A stretch of 64,000 nt of DNA from Streptococcus uberis (GTDB lineage: Bacteria; Bacillota; Bacilli; Lactobacillales; Streptococcaceae): contig NZ_LS483397.1 of NCBI RefSeq assembly GCF_900475595.1, forward strand, positions 1,893,001-1,957,000. The letters are read 5' to 3'. The notes below the pieces were generated by a model. It saw only the letters and a program-made list of their open reading frames with translations. It did no database searches and was not told the DNA's origin. Positions 8,205-18,724 of this stretch are shown piece after piece; the stretch's first letter is position 1; each line of letters opens with the position of its first letter. Both the position numbers and the translations under genes were made by a program.

Positions 8205-9476
8205 TTATAGCAAATTCAAACCATTTAATAAAGTTTTTCGGACCAAATCAAAAGCGTGTAAACAAGCAATATACCGGATGTCTGAACGACTTCTTCCACC
8301 TATTGATACTTTATATGATTTTGCTCCTTTTAAGGTTGCAATTCCAATAAACACTGTTCCCACATTATGTCCTTCTAAAGCATCTGGTCCTGCCACACCT
8401 GTTAGTCCAACTCCAATATCACTTGCTGTTAAATGACGTGACTGCTCCGCCATTTTTTTAGCCGTAAACGCACTTACAACTCCATGGAGCTCTAAATCAC
8501 TTAGCTGTAACTGTAACATTTTAGCCTTTTCCTCAATATGGTATGTCACAAAACCGCCACGAAATAGTTTAGAAGATCCTGGAAAGTCGGCAATTGTTGA
8601 TTGAAAAAGCCCAGCGGTTAGACTCTCTGCAGCTGTTATTGTCATGCTTCTTTCCTTTAACATGTTTACGACTTCTGCACTGAGACTATTGGTTTCGCCA
8701 TAACCATAATGATAGTCTGCTAATAATCCACCTTCAAAGCTAGGCGTTTGTAAAATCTTCTGTTCAAGACCATCTAGCTTTGCTTTTGCCTGCTCAGGTG
8801 TTTCTGCTTTTGTTGACAACCGCAATGTCACTTCACCAATTTTTGCATAGGGTGCAATTGTTGGGTCTGATTGCTTATGAATCATTTCTGATAAAATTGT
8901 GACAAGCTGACTTTCTCCAATGCCGAAAAAACGCAATACTCTTGAGTATAAGGCAGTATGATTACCTGATAGTACTGGTAGAAGGTATTGGTTGACCATC
9001 GGTTTTAATTCACTTGGTGGTCCTGGTAAAAGAACGTAGGTTACACCATCAACTTCCAAAATACCACCAACAGCCAGTCCTGTAATATTTGGGATGGGTG
9101 TTGACCCCTCAATAATTTGCGCTTGTCGCTCATTATTTGGAGTTCGGGAATAATGAGGTCGACTCGCAAAAAAGTGATCTAATTTTTGACTGGCGGATGG
9201 CTCAAAAACTAAAGACTTCCCTAAAAAGCTTGCAACAGTTTGTTTTGTTAAATCATCCTCTGTTGGACCTAAACCTCCACATAGAAGGATTAAATCACTT
9301 CTCTGGCTTGCAATGTCAAGTAAGTTTAGTAAGCGAGATTCATTATCACCCACAGCTGTTTGAAAAAAAACATCAACTCCAATCTCAGCCATTTTTTCAG
9401 ATAAAAATTGCGCATTCGTATTTAAAACTTGTCCTGTTAACAATTCTGTTCCAACTGCTATTATTTCAGCTTTCAT
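8205..9476 (-). CDS. cinA: CinA, competence/damage-inducible protein (molybdopterin-binding-like plus nicotinamide-nucleotide amidase domain)
   Basis: The 423-residue protein has an N-terminal MoCF-like domain (about residues 1-170, start [20 protein letters not shown]). Its C-terminal CinA domain (about 255-415) contains [20 protein letters not shown] and [11 protein letters not shown]. CinA-C deamidates nicotinamide mononucleotide, and in streptococci CinA helps localise RecA during transformation. It is immediately upstream of recA. A candidate competence sigma-factor box, TTCGAATA, precedes the start, consistent with a late competence gene. The RBS is AGGGTGG. Confidence 0.96.
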   Translation of the reverse strand: MKAEIIAVGTELLTGQVLNTNAQFLSEKMAEIGVDVFFQTAVGDNESRLLNLLDIASQRSDLILLCGGLGPTEDDLTKQTVASFLGKSLVFEPSASQKLDHFFASRPHYSRTPNNERQAQIIEGSTPIPNITGLAVGGILEVDGVTYVLLPGPPSELKPMVNQYLLPVLSGNHTALYSRVLRFFGIGESQLVTILSEMIHKQSDPTIAPYAKIGEVTLRLSTKAETPEQAKAKLDGLEQKILQTPSFEGGLLADYHYGYGETNSLSAEVVNMLKERSMTITAAESLTAGLFQSTIADFPGSSKLFRGGFVTYHIEEKAKMLQLQLSDLELHGVVSAFTAKKMAEQSRHLTASDIGVGLTGVAGPDALEGHNVGTVFIGIATLKGAKSYKVSIGGRSRSDIRYIACLHAFDLVRKTLLNGLNLL

Positions 9477-9494
9477 TTAACCACCCTACTTTAT

Positions 9495-9502
9495 TATTCG
9501 AA
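9495..9502 (-). promoter_or_regulatory. candidate cin-box (ComX/SigX site) of cinA
   Basis: On the minus strand the octamer TTCGAATA, one base from the streptococcal cin-box consensus TACGAATA, lies 19 bp before the cinA ATG. The region upstream of it is A/T-rich. It suggests cinA and recA are induced by the competence sigma factor. Confidence 0.6.
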
Positions 9503-9521
9503 ATTTGTTTTCATTTTAACA

Positions 9522-9552
9522 AAAAAATCCTTAATTGACTTCAATTAAGGAT
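9522..9552 (-). terminator. terminator downstream of tag
   Basis: A perfect 12-bp stem (ATCCTTAATTGA/TCAATTAAGGAT) with a 2-base loop is followed on the minus strand by TTTTTTT. Confidence 0.85.
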
Positions 9553-9566
9553 ACATCAAAATCTTA

Positions 9567-10121
9567 TTATTTAAAGGAACACCCTTCCTCATGATCATTA
9601 ATCATCCCTGAAGCTTGTAAAAATGAATAGACTGTTGTTGGACCTAAAAACTTAAAACCACGTTTCTTTAGGTCTTTAGCCAATTTTTTTGATAAATCAT
9701 TTTGCGTTGGTACAGGATGCGCCTGATTAACTAGATTATGTATGGGCTTGCCTCCAATAAAATCCCAAAGATAAGCTGAAAAAGTTCCAAATTCTTTTTG
9801 TATGTTTAAAACTGCCTGTGCGTTGTTCACAGTAGCTGCTAACTTTTGTCTATGGCGGATGATGCTTGGATTCTGCATTGCGACAGCCATTTCTCTTTGA
9901 CTAAATCTTGCTACCTTAGCAATGTCATAGTTATAAAATACTTCTTTAAATGCGGAGCGTTTTTTCAAAACAGTCAACCATGACAAACCTGATTGATAAC
10001 TTTCTAGACAAAGCAACTCAAACAGGGCACGATCCTCATATAGTGGTTTCCCCCATTCCTCATCATGATAACGACAATAGAGTTCATTTTCACTTGGTAC
10101 CCAACTACAGCGTTTTTTCAT
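9567..10121 (-). CDS. tag: DNA-3-methyladenine glycosylase I
   Basis: Tag removes 3-methyladenine from alkylated DNA in base excision repair. The 184-residue protein starts MKKRCSWVPSENELYCRYHD. Its zinc ligands match the E. coli enzyme: Cys5, His19, and near the end His177 and Cys181 (motif DHEEGC). The core motif YHDEEWGKPLYEDRALFELL is intact. It lies 4 bp after ruvA on the same strand and is followed by a strong terminator, so it ends the mutL-lmrP-ruvA-tag unit. Confidence 0.97.
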   Translation of the reverse strand: MKKRCSWVPSENELYCRYHDEEWGKPLYEDRALFELLCLESYQSGLSWLTVLKKRSAFKEVFYNYDIAKVARFSQREMAVAMQNPSIIRHRQKLAATVNNAQAVLNIQKEFGTFSAYLWDFIGGKPIHNLVNQAHPVPTQNDLSKKLAKDLKKRGFKFLGPTTVYSFLQASGMINDHEEGCSFK

Positions 10122-10125
10122 TTTG

Positions 10126-10719
10126 TTAGCCTTTCATAAGCATCTTAAGAGCCGATTTGATGTATTGCTCTGCGGTATCATCTGTTCCTTCAAAAAAGGC
10201 ACGGATTTTTTTAAGCTCGGTTGCTTTATATCCTAATGCTAAAAGGGCTTCGATTGCCTCGTCAAGTTGTTGGTTACCCTTGACTTTTGGCGTTTGCTGA
10301 GCTTGTCCGCCTTCAGGAATGGTTACAAATTTACCTGATAAATCCAATATCATTTGTTGTGCGGTTTTCTTTCCAATTTTCGGAAATTTCATTAAATATT
10401 TGATATCGCTATTATCGATTGCTGCCACTAATCCTTCGTTGTCATCAACTGCAACAATTGCTAAGGCAGTCATTGGACCAATTCCTGAAACTGAAATCAA
10501 CTTTAGAAAAACATCTTTTTCATTTTCTGTGTGAAACCCAAAAAGGAGATGTGCGTCTTCACGAATAACTTGATGAAGGTAGATTGTAAGCGTCTGATTG
10601 ACACTATCCGAGAAACTATAGGGATTAGCGACATAAATAATATAGCCTAATCCGTTTGCTTCAACGACGATATATTTTGCTGTAATTTTTGTTAATTGAC
10701 CTTTGATATAATCAAACAT
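10126..10719 (-). CDS. ruvA: Holliday junction branch migration complex subunit RuvA
   Basis: RuvA binds four-way junctions as a tetramer and loads the RuvB motor. The protein has 197 residues. The N-terminal OB-fold domain starts [20 protein letters not shown]. The two helix-hairpin-helix motifs include [13 protein letters not shown] and [16 protein letters not shown]. The C-terminal domain III that contacts RuvB is also present. ruvB is not adjacent, as in other streptococci. It sits between the MFS transporter gene (1 bp gap) and tag (4 bp gap), so translation is probably coupled. Confidence 0.97.
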   Translation of the reverse strand: MFDYIKGQLTKITAKYIVVEANGLGYIIYVANPYSFSDSVNQTLTIYLHQVIREDAHLLFGFHTENEKDVFLKLISVSGIGPMTALAIVAVDDNEGLVAAIDNSDIKYLMKFPKIGKKTAQQMILDLSGKFVTIPEGGQAQQTPKVKGNQQLDEAIEALLALGYKATELKKIRAFFEGTDDTAEQYIKSALKMLMKG

Positions 10720-10720
10720 G

Positions 10721-11944
10721 TTAAACCTTTTCTTTCATTTTTGCTGATAACACAATTAAATAAATACCCGTTAGTGCTGTTAAGGTAAACAAACATTGAA
10801 CGCCAAATGGACCTGTAAAGTGACTAACCGTTACAAAGAGGCCTGCTAAGATGGAGCCTAAGGGCTGGGCCATTGATATAAATCCTGTATATGAACCAAT
10901 TTTACTTTGATCCATCATATCTGCCCTTAATACCTGATTAGCTGGGACATTAATCATTTCTCCAAAGGTAAACAGTAAAACGGAGAGCCAAATACCCCAA
11001 AAATTAGTAAAGGTAAAAGACAAAAGCATGCCTACCGTAAAAAGAAGTGATCCCAAAACTAATTGTGTCAACAAATTCCATTTTTCAGTGATTTTATTCA
11101 TGAGCGTCATAAAAATCACAATCACTAATGTATTCGTAAAAACCATTAGTGATAACATTTTTGATCCCGTTATGGTCATCCCTAATAAACTGGTTTTTTG
11201 AAAATAGAGTTTTAAATGAACAGGGACGTAATTATCCATTTGCAACCAAATACAGGAAAATAAGATGGAACCTAATGTAAAGGTGACAAAAGCCCTGTCT
11301 TTTAAAACCTGTTTATAATTTTTCCAAGTATCGAAAATACCTGAATTGTGCGAAAATGCTATTTCCTTAGGCTTGGTTTCCTTAAAAACAAGACTAGCAA
11401 TGACAAAACACATAATATTTGCCAGAAAAAGTGCTATCAGTAATTCTAAGAAATGCTTATCATAAAATAAACCTGATAATCCCGCTCCAAACATGACACC
11501 AATATTAATGAACCAGTAATTAATGGTATAAACAAATTTTCGATTAGAAAGGTCTGTTAAATCAATCAACATTGCCTCATATGCAGGAGCATAAAAACAA
11601 GAAGCCACATCCACCAATAAGATACCTAAAAAAGTTATCTGAGGATATATATGACCTGGAATATTAGCGAAAATCGTGAGTAACCAGCCAATACTTGTCC
11701 CAACAGAACCAATAGTAACGACTTTTTTCCGACCTAATGCGTCTGATAGATGTCCTCCATACAAAGTTCCTAAGAAACCTGACAGACTTGTAAACATCAT
11801 TAAAAAGCCTGTCCAAAAAGTTCCGAAATAGGTTGTATAATACATAGCCATAAAAGGAAAAATACTACTAGCTAATGTTATTGTGATGAATCGTACCAAT
11901 TGACGAATTTGAATTTGCCTTGATAAGGAAAGAAATTCTTGCAT
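10721..11944 (-). CDS. MFS multidrug transporter, LmrP-like
   Basis: This 407-residue major facilitator has 12 predicted membrane segments. Motif A between helices 2 and 3 reads [14 protein letters not shown]. It resembles LmrP, the proton-driven multidrug exporter of Lactococcus, and an LmrP-like gene is found between mutL and ruvA in pyogenic streptococci. Its substrate here is unproven. It starts 9 bp after the mutL stop on the same strand and ends 1 bp before ruvA, so it is translated from the repair operon. Confidence 0.9.
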   Translation of the reverse strand: MQEFLSLSRQIQIRQLVRFITITLASSIFPFMAMYYTTYFGTFWTGFLMMFTSLSGFLGTLYGGHLSDALGRKKVVTIGSVGTSIGWLLTIFANIPGHIYPQITFLGILLVDVASCFYAPAYEAMLIDLTDLSNRKFVYTINYWFINIGVMFGAGLSGLFYDKHFLELLIALFLANIMCFVIASLVFKETKPKEIAFSHNSGIFDTWKNYKQVLKDRAFVTFTLGSILFSCIWLQMDNYVPVHLKLYFQKTSLLGMTITGSKMLSLMVFTNTLVIVIFMTLMNKITEKWNLLTQLVLGSLLFTVGMLLSFTFTNFWGIWLSVLLFTFGEMINVPANQVLRADMMDQSKIGSYTGFISMAQPLGSILAGLFVTVSHFTGPFGVQCLFTLTALTGIYLIVLSAKMKEKV

Positions 11945-11953
11945 AAGACCCTT

Positions 11954-13936
11954 CTAATATTTACCTAAATCACGTAAACTAGTATGGTTTTCTTGAATCC
12001 TTCTGAACATTTTTTCCATGTCTGCTTTTGTAAAATGAACTAAGACAGGTCTTCCATGTGGACAATTATAAGGATTTTGACACTGTGCCAGTTGTTCCAA
12101 TAGATGACGAGCCGAATAATCATCTAAGGCGTGATTAGCTTTAATAGATCGTTTACAGCTCATCATAATAGCCAATTCCGCCCGATAGGTTTTGATGGAT
12201 ACCTGATTGGTTAGCAAAAGCATATCACACATCTCATAAACACCCGATTCAATTTCACTTTCCTTCATCCAGATAGGATGCTCTCTTAAAATAAAGGTGT
12301 TCATTCCATAAGGTTCTAAAAAAATACCAACTTCATTTAAAAAAGACATTTTTTCTTGTAATTGAATAAAATCTGCACCGGAGAATTCAAAAAGATATGG
12401 CACTAAAAGCTGCTGTAAACTAGTGTCAACCTCCCCTATTTTATCACGATAATACTCATATTTAACGCGTTCTTGAGCAGCATGTTGATCAATAATAAAG
12501 AGGCCATCTTTTCCCTGTGCGAAAAGATAGGTTCCATGCATTTGACCAAAAAAATCCAATTCAGGAAAAGTTGAAGTTTTCTCGTTTTCCAACTTACTAA
12601 TAAGTTGCTCCATCTTTTGTTTATTTGTAAAATCAAGATTAGGGTGTTCACTTAATTGGTTTTCTTCTTGGGATCTACTGGCGTGTTTTACACTTGCAGA
12701 AGCACTTTTTTGGTCAAGATTCCTATCTTCCTTTACACTATTGTCTAAATTTGTGTAAAGGGTAAAGTTTGGACTTTCTTCTGAAACTGTTAATTCTGTT
12801 GTTTTTTGGGGCTCTTTAATATAAAAATCATTTTTTTGAGGATCAAAATAAAGTTTACTCGACTGTAAAGGTAGCTTTGTTTGCTCATATTTGGTCGACG
12901 AACGGACAGTGGATTTGGCAAGATTTTCAAGTGCATCAGGAATCAAATCCTGGGATTTCAAACTCTCAGCAATTGCTGTGCTAATCAAAGCCATCAATTC
13001 TTTCTCTTTTGAAATGCGTACTTCTTGCTTGGTTGGATGAACATTAACATCCGCCAAATAAGGATCTATTTGAATGTCAATAACAACAATTGGAAAACGT
13101 CCAACCATCAATTTGGATCCATATCCATCCAAAATAGCTCTATTCAGTAAAAAATTTTTAATGTATCGTCCATTAATCAATATCGTAATATAATTCCGAT
13201 TTGCCCGAGTCAACTCCGGTAGACTCACGTAACCACTAACTTCAAAATCCAAGTCAGCATTAGAAATTTCGATCATTTTTTTGGCTGTATTTAAGCCATA
13301 AATACCTGCAATAGCTTGTTTTAAATCACCCGTTCCACTAGTTTTGGTCATTTCTCGACCATCACAGATAAGAGTGAAGGAAACTTCGGGATGGCCTAAG
13401 CTAAGTCGATTAACAACATCGACAATATGTGCCAACTCCGATTGCAAACTTTTCATATATTTGAGTCTAGCAGGTGTATTATAAAATAGATTTTCAACCG
13501 TTATTTTTGTTCCGACTGGTGTTGATATAACTTCTTGACGCTCAATTTGACCCCCTTTTGCTACTAAAAGAGAGCCATAAGGGGAATCAGCTGTAGACGT
13601 TTCGATTCTTAATTCACTGATTGAAGCAATAGATGGTAAGGCTTCTCCTCTAAAACCAAGTGTTCGAATTCTAAACAAATCACTTTGGTTTTTTATTTTA
13701 CTAGTAGCATGTCGCAGAATACTAAGAGGGAGATCTTCTTCTGACATGCCTTCACCGTTGTCAGTTATTTTTATGGATTTTAAGCCAGATTCCTCAATTT
13801 CAATGGTAATCTGACGACTATTTGCATCTATAGCATTCTCTACCAACTCTTTAACAACACTGGCTGGACGTTCAATAACTTCTCCAGCCGCAATCTGATT
13901 GGCGAGAATTTCTGGTAACTCTATAATCTTAGACAT
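11954..13936 (-). CDS. mutL: DNA mismatch repair protein MutL
   Basis: MutL couples mismatch recognition by MutS to strand removal. The 660-residue protein has a GHKL ATPase domain in about residues 1-330, with the motifs [16 protein letters not shown] and [13 protein letters not shown] low-complexity linker (about 350-440) is followed by the dimerisation domain (about 460-650). The C-terminus has [11 protein letters not shown]. An extended -10 (TGATATAAT) lies at 13961-13969 upstream. mutS is not directly adjacent: two plus-strand genes, including pauA, lie between the two. In S. pyogenes the 5' end of mutL is the integration site of SpyCI islands. Confidence 0.97.
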   Translation of the reverse strand: MSKIIELPEILANQIAAGEVIERPASVVKELVENAIDANSRQITIEIEESGLKSIKITDNGEGMSEEDLPLSILRHATSKIKNQSDLFRIRTLGFRGEALPSIASISELRIETSTADSPYGSLLVAKGGQIERQEVISTPVGTKITVENLFYNTPARLKYMKSLQSELAHIVDVVNRLSLGHPEVSFTLICDGREMTKTSGTGDLKQAIAGIYGLNTAKKMIEISNADLDFEVSGYVSLPELTRANRNYITILINGRYIKNFLLNRAILDGYGSKLMVGRFPIVVIDIQIDPYLADVNVHPTKQEVRISKEKELMALISTAIAESLKSQDLIPDALENLAKSTVRSSTKYEQTKLPLQSSKLYFDPQKNDFYIKEPQKTTELTVSEESPNFTLYTNLDNSVKEDRNLDQKSASASVKHASRSQEENQLSEHPNLDFTNKQKMEQLISKLENEKTSTFPELDFFGQMHGTYLFAQGKDGLFIIDQHAAQERVKYEYYRDKIGEVDTSLQQLLVPYLFEFSGADFIQLQEKMSFLNEVGIFLEPYGMNTFILREHPIWMKESEIESGVYEMCDMLLLTNQVSIKTYRAELAIMMSCKRSIKANHALDDYSARHLLEQLAQCQNPYNCPHGRPVLVHFTKADMEKMFRRIQENHTSLRDLGKY

Positions 13937-14086
13937 TTTATTCCTCGCATTCTTATGCCTATTATATCACAAATGAGTTCATTTTGAGGACCTGACAGTA
14001 TAGTACTCTTCCTTGCAAGTATGATAAGTGCTAACTTAATACCTTAGAAACTATTTTTCAAATGAAAATTGGAATTTTCTGAATAA

Positions 14087-14115
14087 TTGCTTTTCGATAC
14101 TCTACATGGTATAAT
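14087..14115 (+). promoter_or_regulatory. promoter of the secreted coiled-coil gene
   Basis: A -35 TTGCTT (14087-14092), a 17-base spacer and a perfect -10 TATAAT (14110-14115) lie about 38 bp before the ATG at 14154. Confidence 0.75.
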
Positions 14116-14153
14116 TCATACGTTTGAGTTTTTTAGGTGAAAAGGAGATTTTT

Positions 14154-14663
14154 ATGAATACCAAAAAAATAATGCAATTTATACTTATGATAACCGTGAC
14201 CCTCTTTGCATCTATAGGTATGAAAACGGTAGCTGAAAGTTTTTGGGCTGGGCATCATGATATTGAAATGATTAATCGAAACATAGACACTTTGTCTAAT
14301 CGCATCAAAACAAAAAATCAGAAAATTTCAGATTTAAACGCAAACATTTCAACTTTAAAATCAGATATTGCTTCTCAAAACAGCCAAGTGAGCGCACTGC
14401 AACAACAATTAATCCAAGCTAATATTGATAAACAAAATGAGATCAATCAAAAAATTAATGAAATCAACGCTAAAATTGCAGAAGGTAATCAAAAGGTTGC
14501 CGAAAAACAACTTGAAGTGGATGCCGCCAATCAAAAAATAGCAGAATTGAATCAACAAGTATCCTCATTACAAGATAAATTGAATCAAAATGATTCTCAA
14601 GCATTAAGAGATGTTCAAAACACTCGTCAAAAATCTGATAAAGCTGTTTTAGAAACGGAATAA
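14154..14663 (+). CDS. secreted coiled-coil protein, unknown function
   Basis: I choose the ATG at 14154 because AAGGAG lies 7 bases upstream. A reading starting at 14124 would add ten residues and leave the RBS inside the gene. The product has 169 residues. A signal peptide (MNTKKIMQFILMITVTLFAS, likely cleaved around residues 28-30) is followed by a glutamine/asparagine/lysine-rich heptad-repeat coiled coil (about residues 45-155). There is no LPXTG, lipobox or cell-wall binding domain. It lies beside pauA, in the same orientation, between mutL and mutS. It may be a secreted accessory or surface-associated protein, but no function is recognised. Confidence 0.8.
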   Translation: MNTKKIMQFILMITVTLFASIGMKTVAESFWAGHHDIEMINRNIDTLSNRIKTKNQKISDLNANISTLKSDIASQNSQVSALQQQLIQANIDKQNEINQKINEINAKIAEGNQKVAEKQLEVDAANQKIAELNQQVSSLQDKLNQNDSQALRDVQNTRQKSDKAVLETE

Positions 14664-14690
14664 GCACATTACTGTAATCAGGAATGAACA

Positions 14691-14718
14691 AGTCCTCTCC
14701 AACAAAGAGGGCTTTTTT
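14691..14718 (+). terminator. terminator of the coiled-coil gene
   Basis: AGTCCTCT pairs with AGAGGGCT (one G-U pair) around a 7-base loop, followed by TTTTTT. It separates this gene from pauA. Confidence 0.8.
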
Positions 14719-14890
14719 AAGATAAAATCAATAATTTTTACCATAAATGGTATTTTTTGTCTAGTTCTTTTTTATCGGAATCCGTTAAAAAATGACATTA
14801 ATATCTACTTCAATTTGTTCTAAAATGAAATTATATTCACTGCTGTTACATAACTTTGTGATTATTTAGGATAAAATAAGGGAGATTTTT

Positions 14891-15751
14891 ATGAAAAAAT
14901 GGTTTTTAATATTAATGCTTTTGGGAATATTTGGTTGTGCTACTCAACCATCAAAGGTTGCAGCAATAACCGGTTATGATTCCGACTACTACGCTAGATA
15001 TATTGATCCCGATGAAAATAAAATAACATTTGCCATAAATGTTGATGGTTTTGTCGAAGGTAGTAATCAAGAAATCCTTATTAGAGGAATTCATCATGTT
15101 TTAACAGATCAAAACCAAAAGATTGCTACAAAGGCCGAGTTGTTAGACGCTATTAGACATCAAATGGTTCTTCTACAATTGGATTATTCCTATGAACTAG
15201 TCGACTTTGCGCCTGATGCACAATTATTAACACGAGATCGACGGCTTTTATTTGCCAATCGAAATTTTGAGGAATCCGTATCACTTGAAGATACTATTCA
15301 AGAATACCTTTTAAAAGGGCATGTTATTCTCAGAAAACGGGTTGAAGAACCTATCACTCATCCTACTGAGACTGCTAATATTGAGTATAAAGTTCAATTC
15401 GCGACTAAAGATGGGGAATTCCACCCACTACCTATTTTTGTAGACTACGGAGAAAAACATATTGGAGAAAAATTAACCTCTGACGAGTTTCGAAAAATTG
15501 CAGAAGAAAAGCTTTTGCAACGCTACCCTGACTATATGATTGATCAAAAAGAATATACTATCATTAAACACAATTCTCTTGGTCAACTTCCAAGATATTA
15601 TTCTTATCCAGATGATTTCAGCTACGAAATTCAAGATAGGCAACGTATCATGGCTAAGGACCCAAAGTCCGGAAAAGAACTCGGTGAAACTCAAAGTATT
15701 GATAATGTTTTTGAGAAATACCTTATTACCAAAAAAAGTTATAAACCTTAA
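14891..15751 (+). CDS. pauA: streptokinase-family plasminogen activator PauA
   Basis: The 286-residue length equals that of S. uberis PauA, a secreted non-enzymatic activator that binds bovine plasminogen and exposes its active site. Residues 1-25 are a signal peptide ending VAA, and the mature protein starts ITGYDSDYYARYIDPDE. Comparison with streptokinase from memory shows the alpha domain (VDGFVEGSNQEI near residue 50, ELVDFAPDA near 100, EYLLKGHVILR near 138). The beta domain follows (KLTSDEF near 195, ENVFEKY-like end). The third (gamma) domain of streptokinase is absent, as in PauA. The RBS is GGGAGA. It lies between mutL and mutS in opposite orientation. Cys16 in LLGIFGC makes a poor lipobox. 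Confidence 0.93.
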   Translation: MKKWFLILMLLGIFGCATQPSKVAAITGYDSDYYARYIDPDENKITFAINVDGFVEGSNQEILIRGIHHVLTDQNQKIATKAELLDAIRHQMVLLQLDYSYELVDFAPDAQLLTRDRRLLFANRNFEESVSLEDTIQEYLLKGHVILRKRVEEPITHPTETANIEYKVQFATKDGEFHPLPIFVDYGEKHIGEKLTSDEFRKIAEEKLLQRYPDYMIDQKEYTIIKHNSLGQLPRYYSYPDDFSYEIQDRQRIMAKDPKSGKELGETQSIDNVFEKYLITKKSYKP

Positions 15752-15785
15752 ATGAAGTATCCATTAAATTTTTCTGCATCACTAA

Positions 15786-15843
15786 AAAAACACGAGCATC
15801 ACTTTCAAAGGGAAGGCCTTCGTTAGTAACGCTAGTGTTTTTA
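15786..15843. terminator. convergent terminator between pauA and mutS
   Basis: AAACACgAGC and GCTaGTGTTT form the outer arms of a hairpin, with A-runs on the left and T-runs on the right that would serve both pauA (plus) and mutS (minus). The right arm reaches the mutS stop. Confidence 0.5.
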
Positions 15844-18384
15844 TTTTATTTTTTTCTTTAAATCAAACAAAACAGTCATAGCTTCCATTGGAGTCATATT
15901 CATGACATCTACTTCTTTAAGTCTATTAATGATATCTTGAGAGGAAGTCTCCTCCGTCAATAAATTTAATGGCTCATTTTCTTCTGATTGTTGCGAATTA
16001 TCTTTTATGATAAAATCCTTGGAATGGCTTTCCAACTGTTTTAAAATATTATCTGCTCGGCTCAGCAAAGAGCCTGGTAAGCCTGCAATTTTTGCCACAT
16101 GGATACCATATGATTTATCGGCTGGGCCTTCCGCAATTTTATGAAGAAAGGTTACTTCACCATCTCTTTCTAAAATAGCTACATGAACATTCTTGAGGTG
16201 CCCAAGTTCTTCCGACAAGGAAGTCAACTCATGATAGTGGGTAGCAAAAAGAGTAATGGCTCCTATTCTGTTATGAATATGTTCGATGATGGACTGTGCC
16301 AGGGCCATACCATCATAAGTGGCTGTTCCACGTCCAAGTTCATCAAAGATGATGAGACTATCGTGACTAGCTCTTTGAATTGCTTGGTTAGCTTCCATCA
16401 TTTCAACCATAAATGTTGATTGGCCAGATATTAAGTCATCTGCTGCTCCAATACGCGTAAAGATAGCATCAAAGATTGGCAATTTGGCGTAGTCAGCTGC
16501 TACATAAGATCCCATTTGAGCCATGATAACAGTTAAAGCCAATTGTCTCATATAAGTCGATTTCCCACTCATATTTGGGCCAGTTATCAATTGGATAGAC
16601 GTATTTTGATTAAATTGGATAGTATTTGGAATGTACTCTTGAACTCCCATGACCTTTTCGACAACGGCATGTCTTCCATTTTGAATCGTAATGACTTTTT
16701 GAGAGGCAAATTCTGGTCTGACATAATGATTTTTCTCAGCAACATAGGCTAAACCTTGTAATACATCTACTGTAGCTATTGCTTTAGCTAAAGTCTGTAA
16801 TCTGTCAATGTAGGTTTCCACTTTCTCTCTGATTCGCATGAAGATATCATATTCTAATTGAGCTGATTCTTCACGCGCTTCAAGCATCTGACCCTCTATT
16901 TTAGCTAATTCTGCTGTGCCATATCGTTCTGAATTTTTTAGCGTAGCTTTTCTAAAAAAATGGTCAGGGACTAAGGAAAGGTTGGAGTTTGTGACATGAA
17001 AGTAGTAACCATCTTTTTTATTGTAATCAATTTTAAGGTTATTGATGCCACTGGCTTGACGCTCTTTCATTTCAATATCAGCAATCCAACCCGTGCCTTC
17101 TTTCATCACTTTTCGGTAATGGTCCAAGCGCTGATCAAAACCAGTTTTAATAATACTGCCTTCACTAATGGTAGCTGGTGCGTCTGGGTCAATAGCTGAA
17201 TGAATCAAACTTTCTAGTTCTGGTATCGGATCGATGGTTGCAATTACTTTAGATAAATGCGGACTGTTGATAGCTTCCAATACAGCTTTAATATAAGGTA
17301 CTTGACTTAGAGTATGGCCTAGTTGTAAAAGATCTTTTGGATTAACTTTGCCAAAGGAAACTCGACTAGACAACCTTTCAATATCGTAGACACCTTTTAG
17401 ACTGTCTGCTAAATCAGACCTTTCAATAAATGACTCTAAAAAAGTTTCTACAATGTTTTGACGCTCACTAATAGCTTGCTTTGAAATCAACGGTCTGTCA
17501 ATCCATGTCTTTAACAGTCGCATCCCCATTGCTGTCTTTGTTTCGTCAAGTAGCCAATAGAGACTTCCATGTTTCTTCTTCGTTCTGGCATTCTCAATTA
17601 AATCAAGACTTGACTTAGTCGCATATGACATTTGTAAATAATCCTTGATATCATAGTGTATGAGTTCTTGAAGGTGGGATAACTCGCGCATTTGCGTCTG
17701 ATGCACATACTGTAATAATTTTCCTGCAACATTCTTTTCCACTTGTGATAGATTAGGATTAATGAGAGTGTCATCTGTGTAAATTTCTTGTTCATAAGAT
17801 AGCAATAAACGAAACTGTTTTTGTAATTGTTCTTCTTGTTCAGCAGTGATTTCAAAACCAATAACCACTTCTTTTGCTTTTAAATTCAAGATTTCACCGC
17901 AAACACTCATAAAATCACTCAAGGTAGTCGCAAAAAATTCTCCCGTTACCAAATCCATGTAGGATAATCCATAGTGACTGCCGTCAAAATCTATTGCAAT
18001 CAAAAAATTATTGGAACTATTTGGCTTAGCTGAATCGACAACTGTACCAGGCGTGATTACTTGAACTACCTCACGCTTAACAACCCCAACAGCTTTCTTT
18101 GGATCTTCCATTTGTTCTGCAATAGCAACCTTATAGCCTAATTCAATGAGAATATCAATATATTGCTGAGCAGAGTGATGAGGGACACCTGCCATCGGTA
18201 TTGGATTTTCCGCATTCTTATTGCGACTCGTTAAGCCAATTTCTAATAGTTGTGCAGCTTTTACAGCATCATCATAAAATAATTCATAAAAATCACCCAT
18301 CCTAAAAAGCAAAAAAGCATCTGGATATTGAGCTTTTATATCCAGATACTGTTGCATTCCAGGAGAAATTTTAGAATCTGCCAT
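15841..18384 (-). CDS. mutS: DNA mismatch repair protein MutS
   Basis: MutS recognises mismatches and small loops. The 847-residue protein has the N-terminal mismatch-binding domain (GMQQYLDIK and the Phe-x-Glu motif in [11 protein letters not shown], near residue 33). The clamp and lever domains are followed by the ABC-type ATPase with Walker [10 protein letters not shown] (near residue 600), Walker [12 protein letters not shown] and the [11 protein letters not shown] segment. A C-terminal dimerisation region completes it. Its start overlaps the end of the ylbF-like gene by 14 bp, and argR precedes that, so argR-ylbF-mutS is probably one transcript. Confidence 0.97.
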   Translation of the reverse strand: MADSKISPGMQQYLDIKAQYPDAFLLFRMGDFYELFYDDAVKAAQLLEIGLTSRNKNAENPIPMAGVPHHSAQQYIDILIELGYKVAIAEQMEDPKKAVGVVKREVVQVITPGTVVDSAKPNSSNNFLIAIDFDGSHYGLSYMDLVTGEFFATTLSDFMSVCGEILNLKAKEVVIGFEITAEQEEQLQKQFRLLLSYEQEIYTDDTLINPNLSQVEKNVAGKLLQYVHQTQMRELSHLQELIHYDIKDYLQMSYATKSSLDLIENARTKKKHGSLYWLLDETKTAMGMRLLKTWIDRPLISKQAISERQNIVETFLESFIERSDLADSLKGVYDIERLSSRVSFGKVNPKDLLQLGHTLSQVPYIKAVLEAINSPHLSKVIATIDPIPELESLIHSAIDPDAPATISEGSIIKTGFDQRLDHYRKVMKEGTGWIADIEMKERQASGINNLKIDYNKKDGYYFHVTNSNLSLVPDHFFRKATLKNSERYGTAELAKIEGQMLEAREESAQLEYDIFMRIREKVETYIDRLQTLAKAIATVDVLQGLAYVAEKNHYVRPEFASQKVITIQNGRHAVVEKVMGVQEYIPNTIQFNQNTSIQLITGPNMSGKSTYMRQLALTVIMAQMGSYVAADYAKLPIFDAIFTRIGAADDLISGQSTFMVEMMEANQAIQRASHDSLIIFDELGRGTATYDGMALAQSIIEHIHNRIGAITLFATHYHELTSLSEELGHLKNVHVAILERDGEVTFLHKIAEGPADKSYGIHVAKIAGLPGSLLSRADNILKQLESHSKDFIIKDNSQQSEENEPLNLLTEETSSQDIINRLKEVDVMNMTPMEAMTVLFDLKKKIK

Positions 18385-18724
18385 TCTTTATCTCCTTATT
18401 AATCTTTTCTTCTATCGACTTTGTCACGTATTGGATTAAATCACTAGCATCTTGCATTTTTTCACGAAAATCTGCAACAATGGGTTGCTCATTTATCTGA
18501 TTTTCAATTTCCTTAGCCAAACCACTTGTCTCAGAGGCAGCACGGGCTTTTCCAATTTTGTCAAAGAGAACTGCATCTTGTTGGTATTTTTTCATTTCAA
18601 AAGAAGATCGACTAAGTTGAGGAAGATCTTTCAATCTCTTTTCTGAGTCCTTATATGCTTTGACACTACTGTGATGCTCTATGGCAACAATCAAATGCGC
18701 AAGTGACCTGTTGTAGTCTGTCAT
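18371..18724 (-). CDS. YlbF/YmcA family protein (DUF964)
   Basis: This 117-residue all-helical protein belongs to the YlbF/YmcA family. The signs are the N-terminal region [20 protein letters not shown] and the C-terminal region [20 protein letters not shown]. In Bacillus, YlbF, YmcA and YaaT form a complex that affects RNase Y action and development; the streptococcal role is not established. It overlaps argR by 4 bp at its start (ATGA) and mutS by 14 bp at its end, showing tight translational coupling. Confidence 0.88.
   Translation of the reverse strand: MTDYNRSLAHLIVAIEHHSSVKAYKDSEKRLKDLPQLSRSSFEMKKYQQDAVLFDKIGKARAASETSGLAKEIENQINEQPIVADFREKMQDASDLIQYVTKSIEEKINKEIKNGRF

Noticed and set aside
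14470..14691. Minus-strand ORF opposite the coiled-coil gene
   Set aside because: Overlaps the real coding strand completely; composition reflects the antisense of the repeat region.
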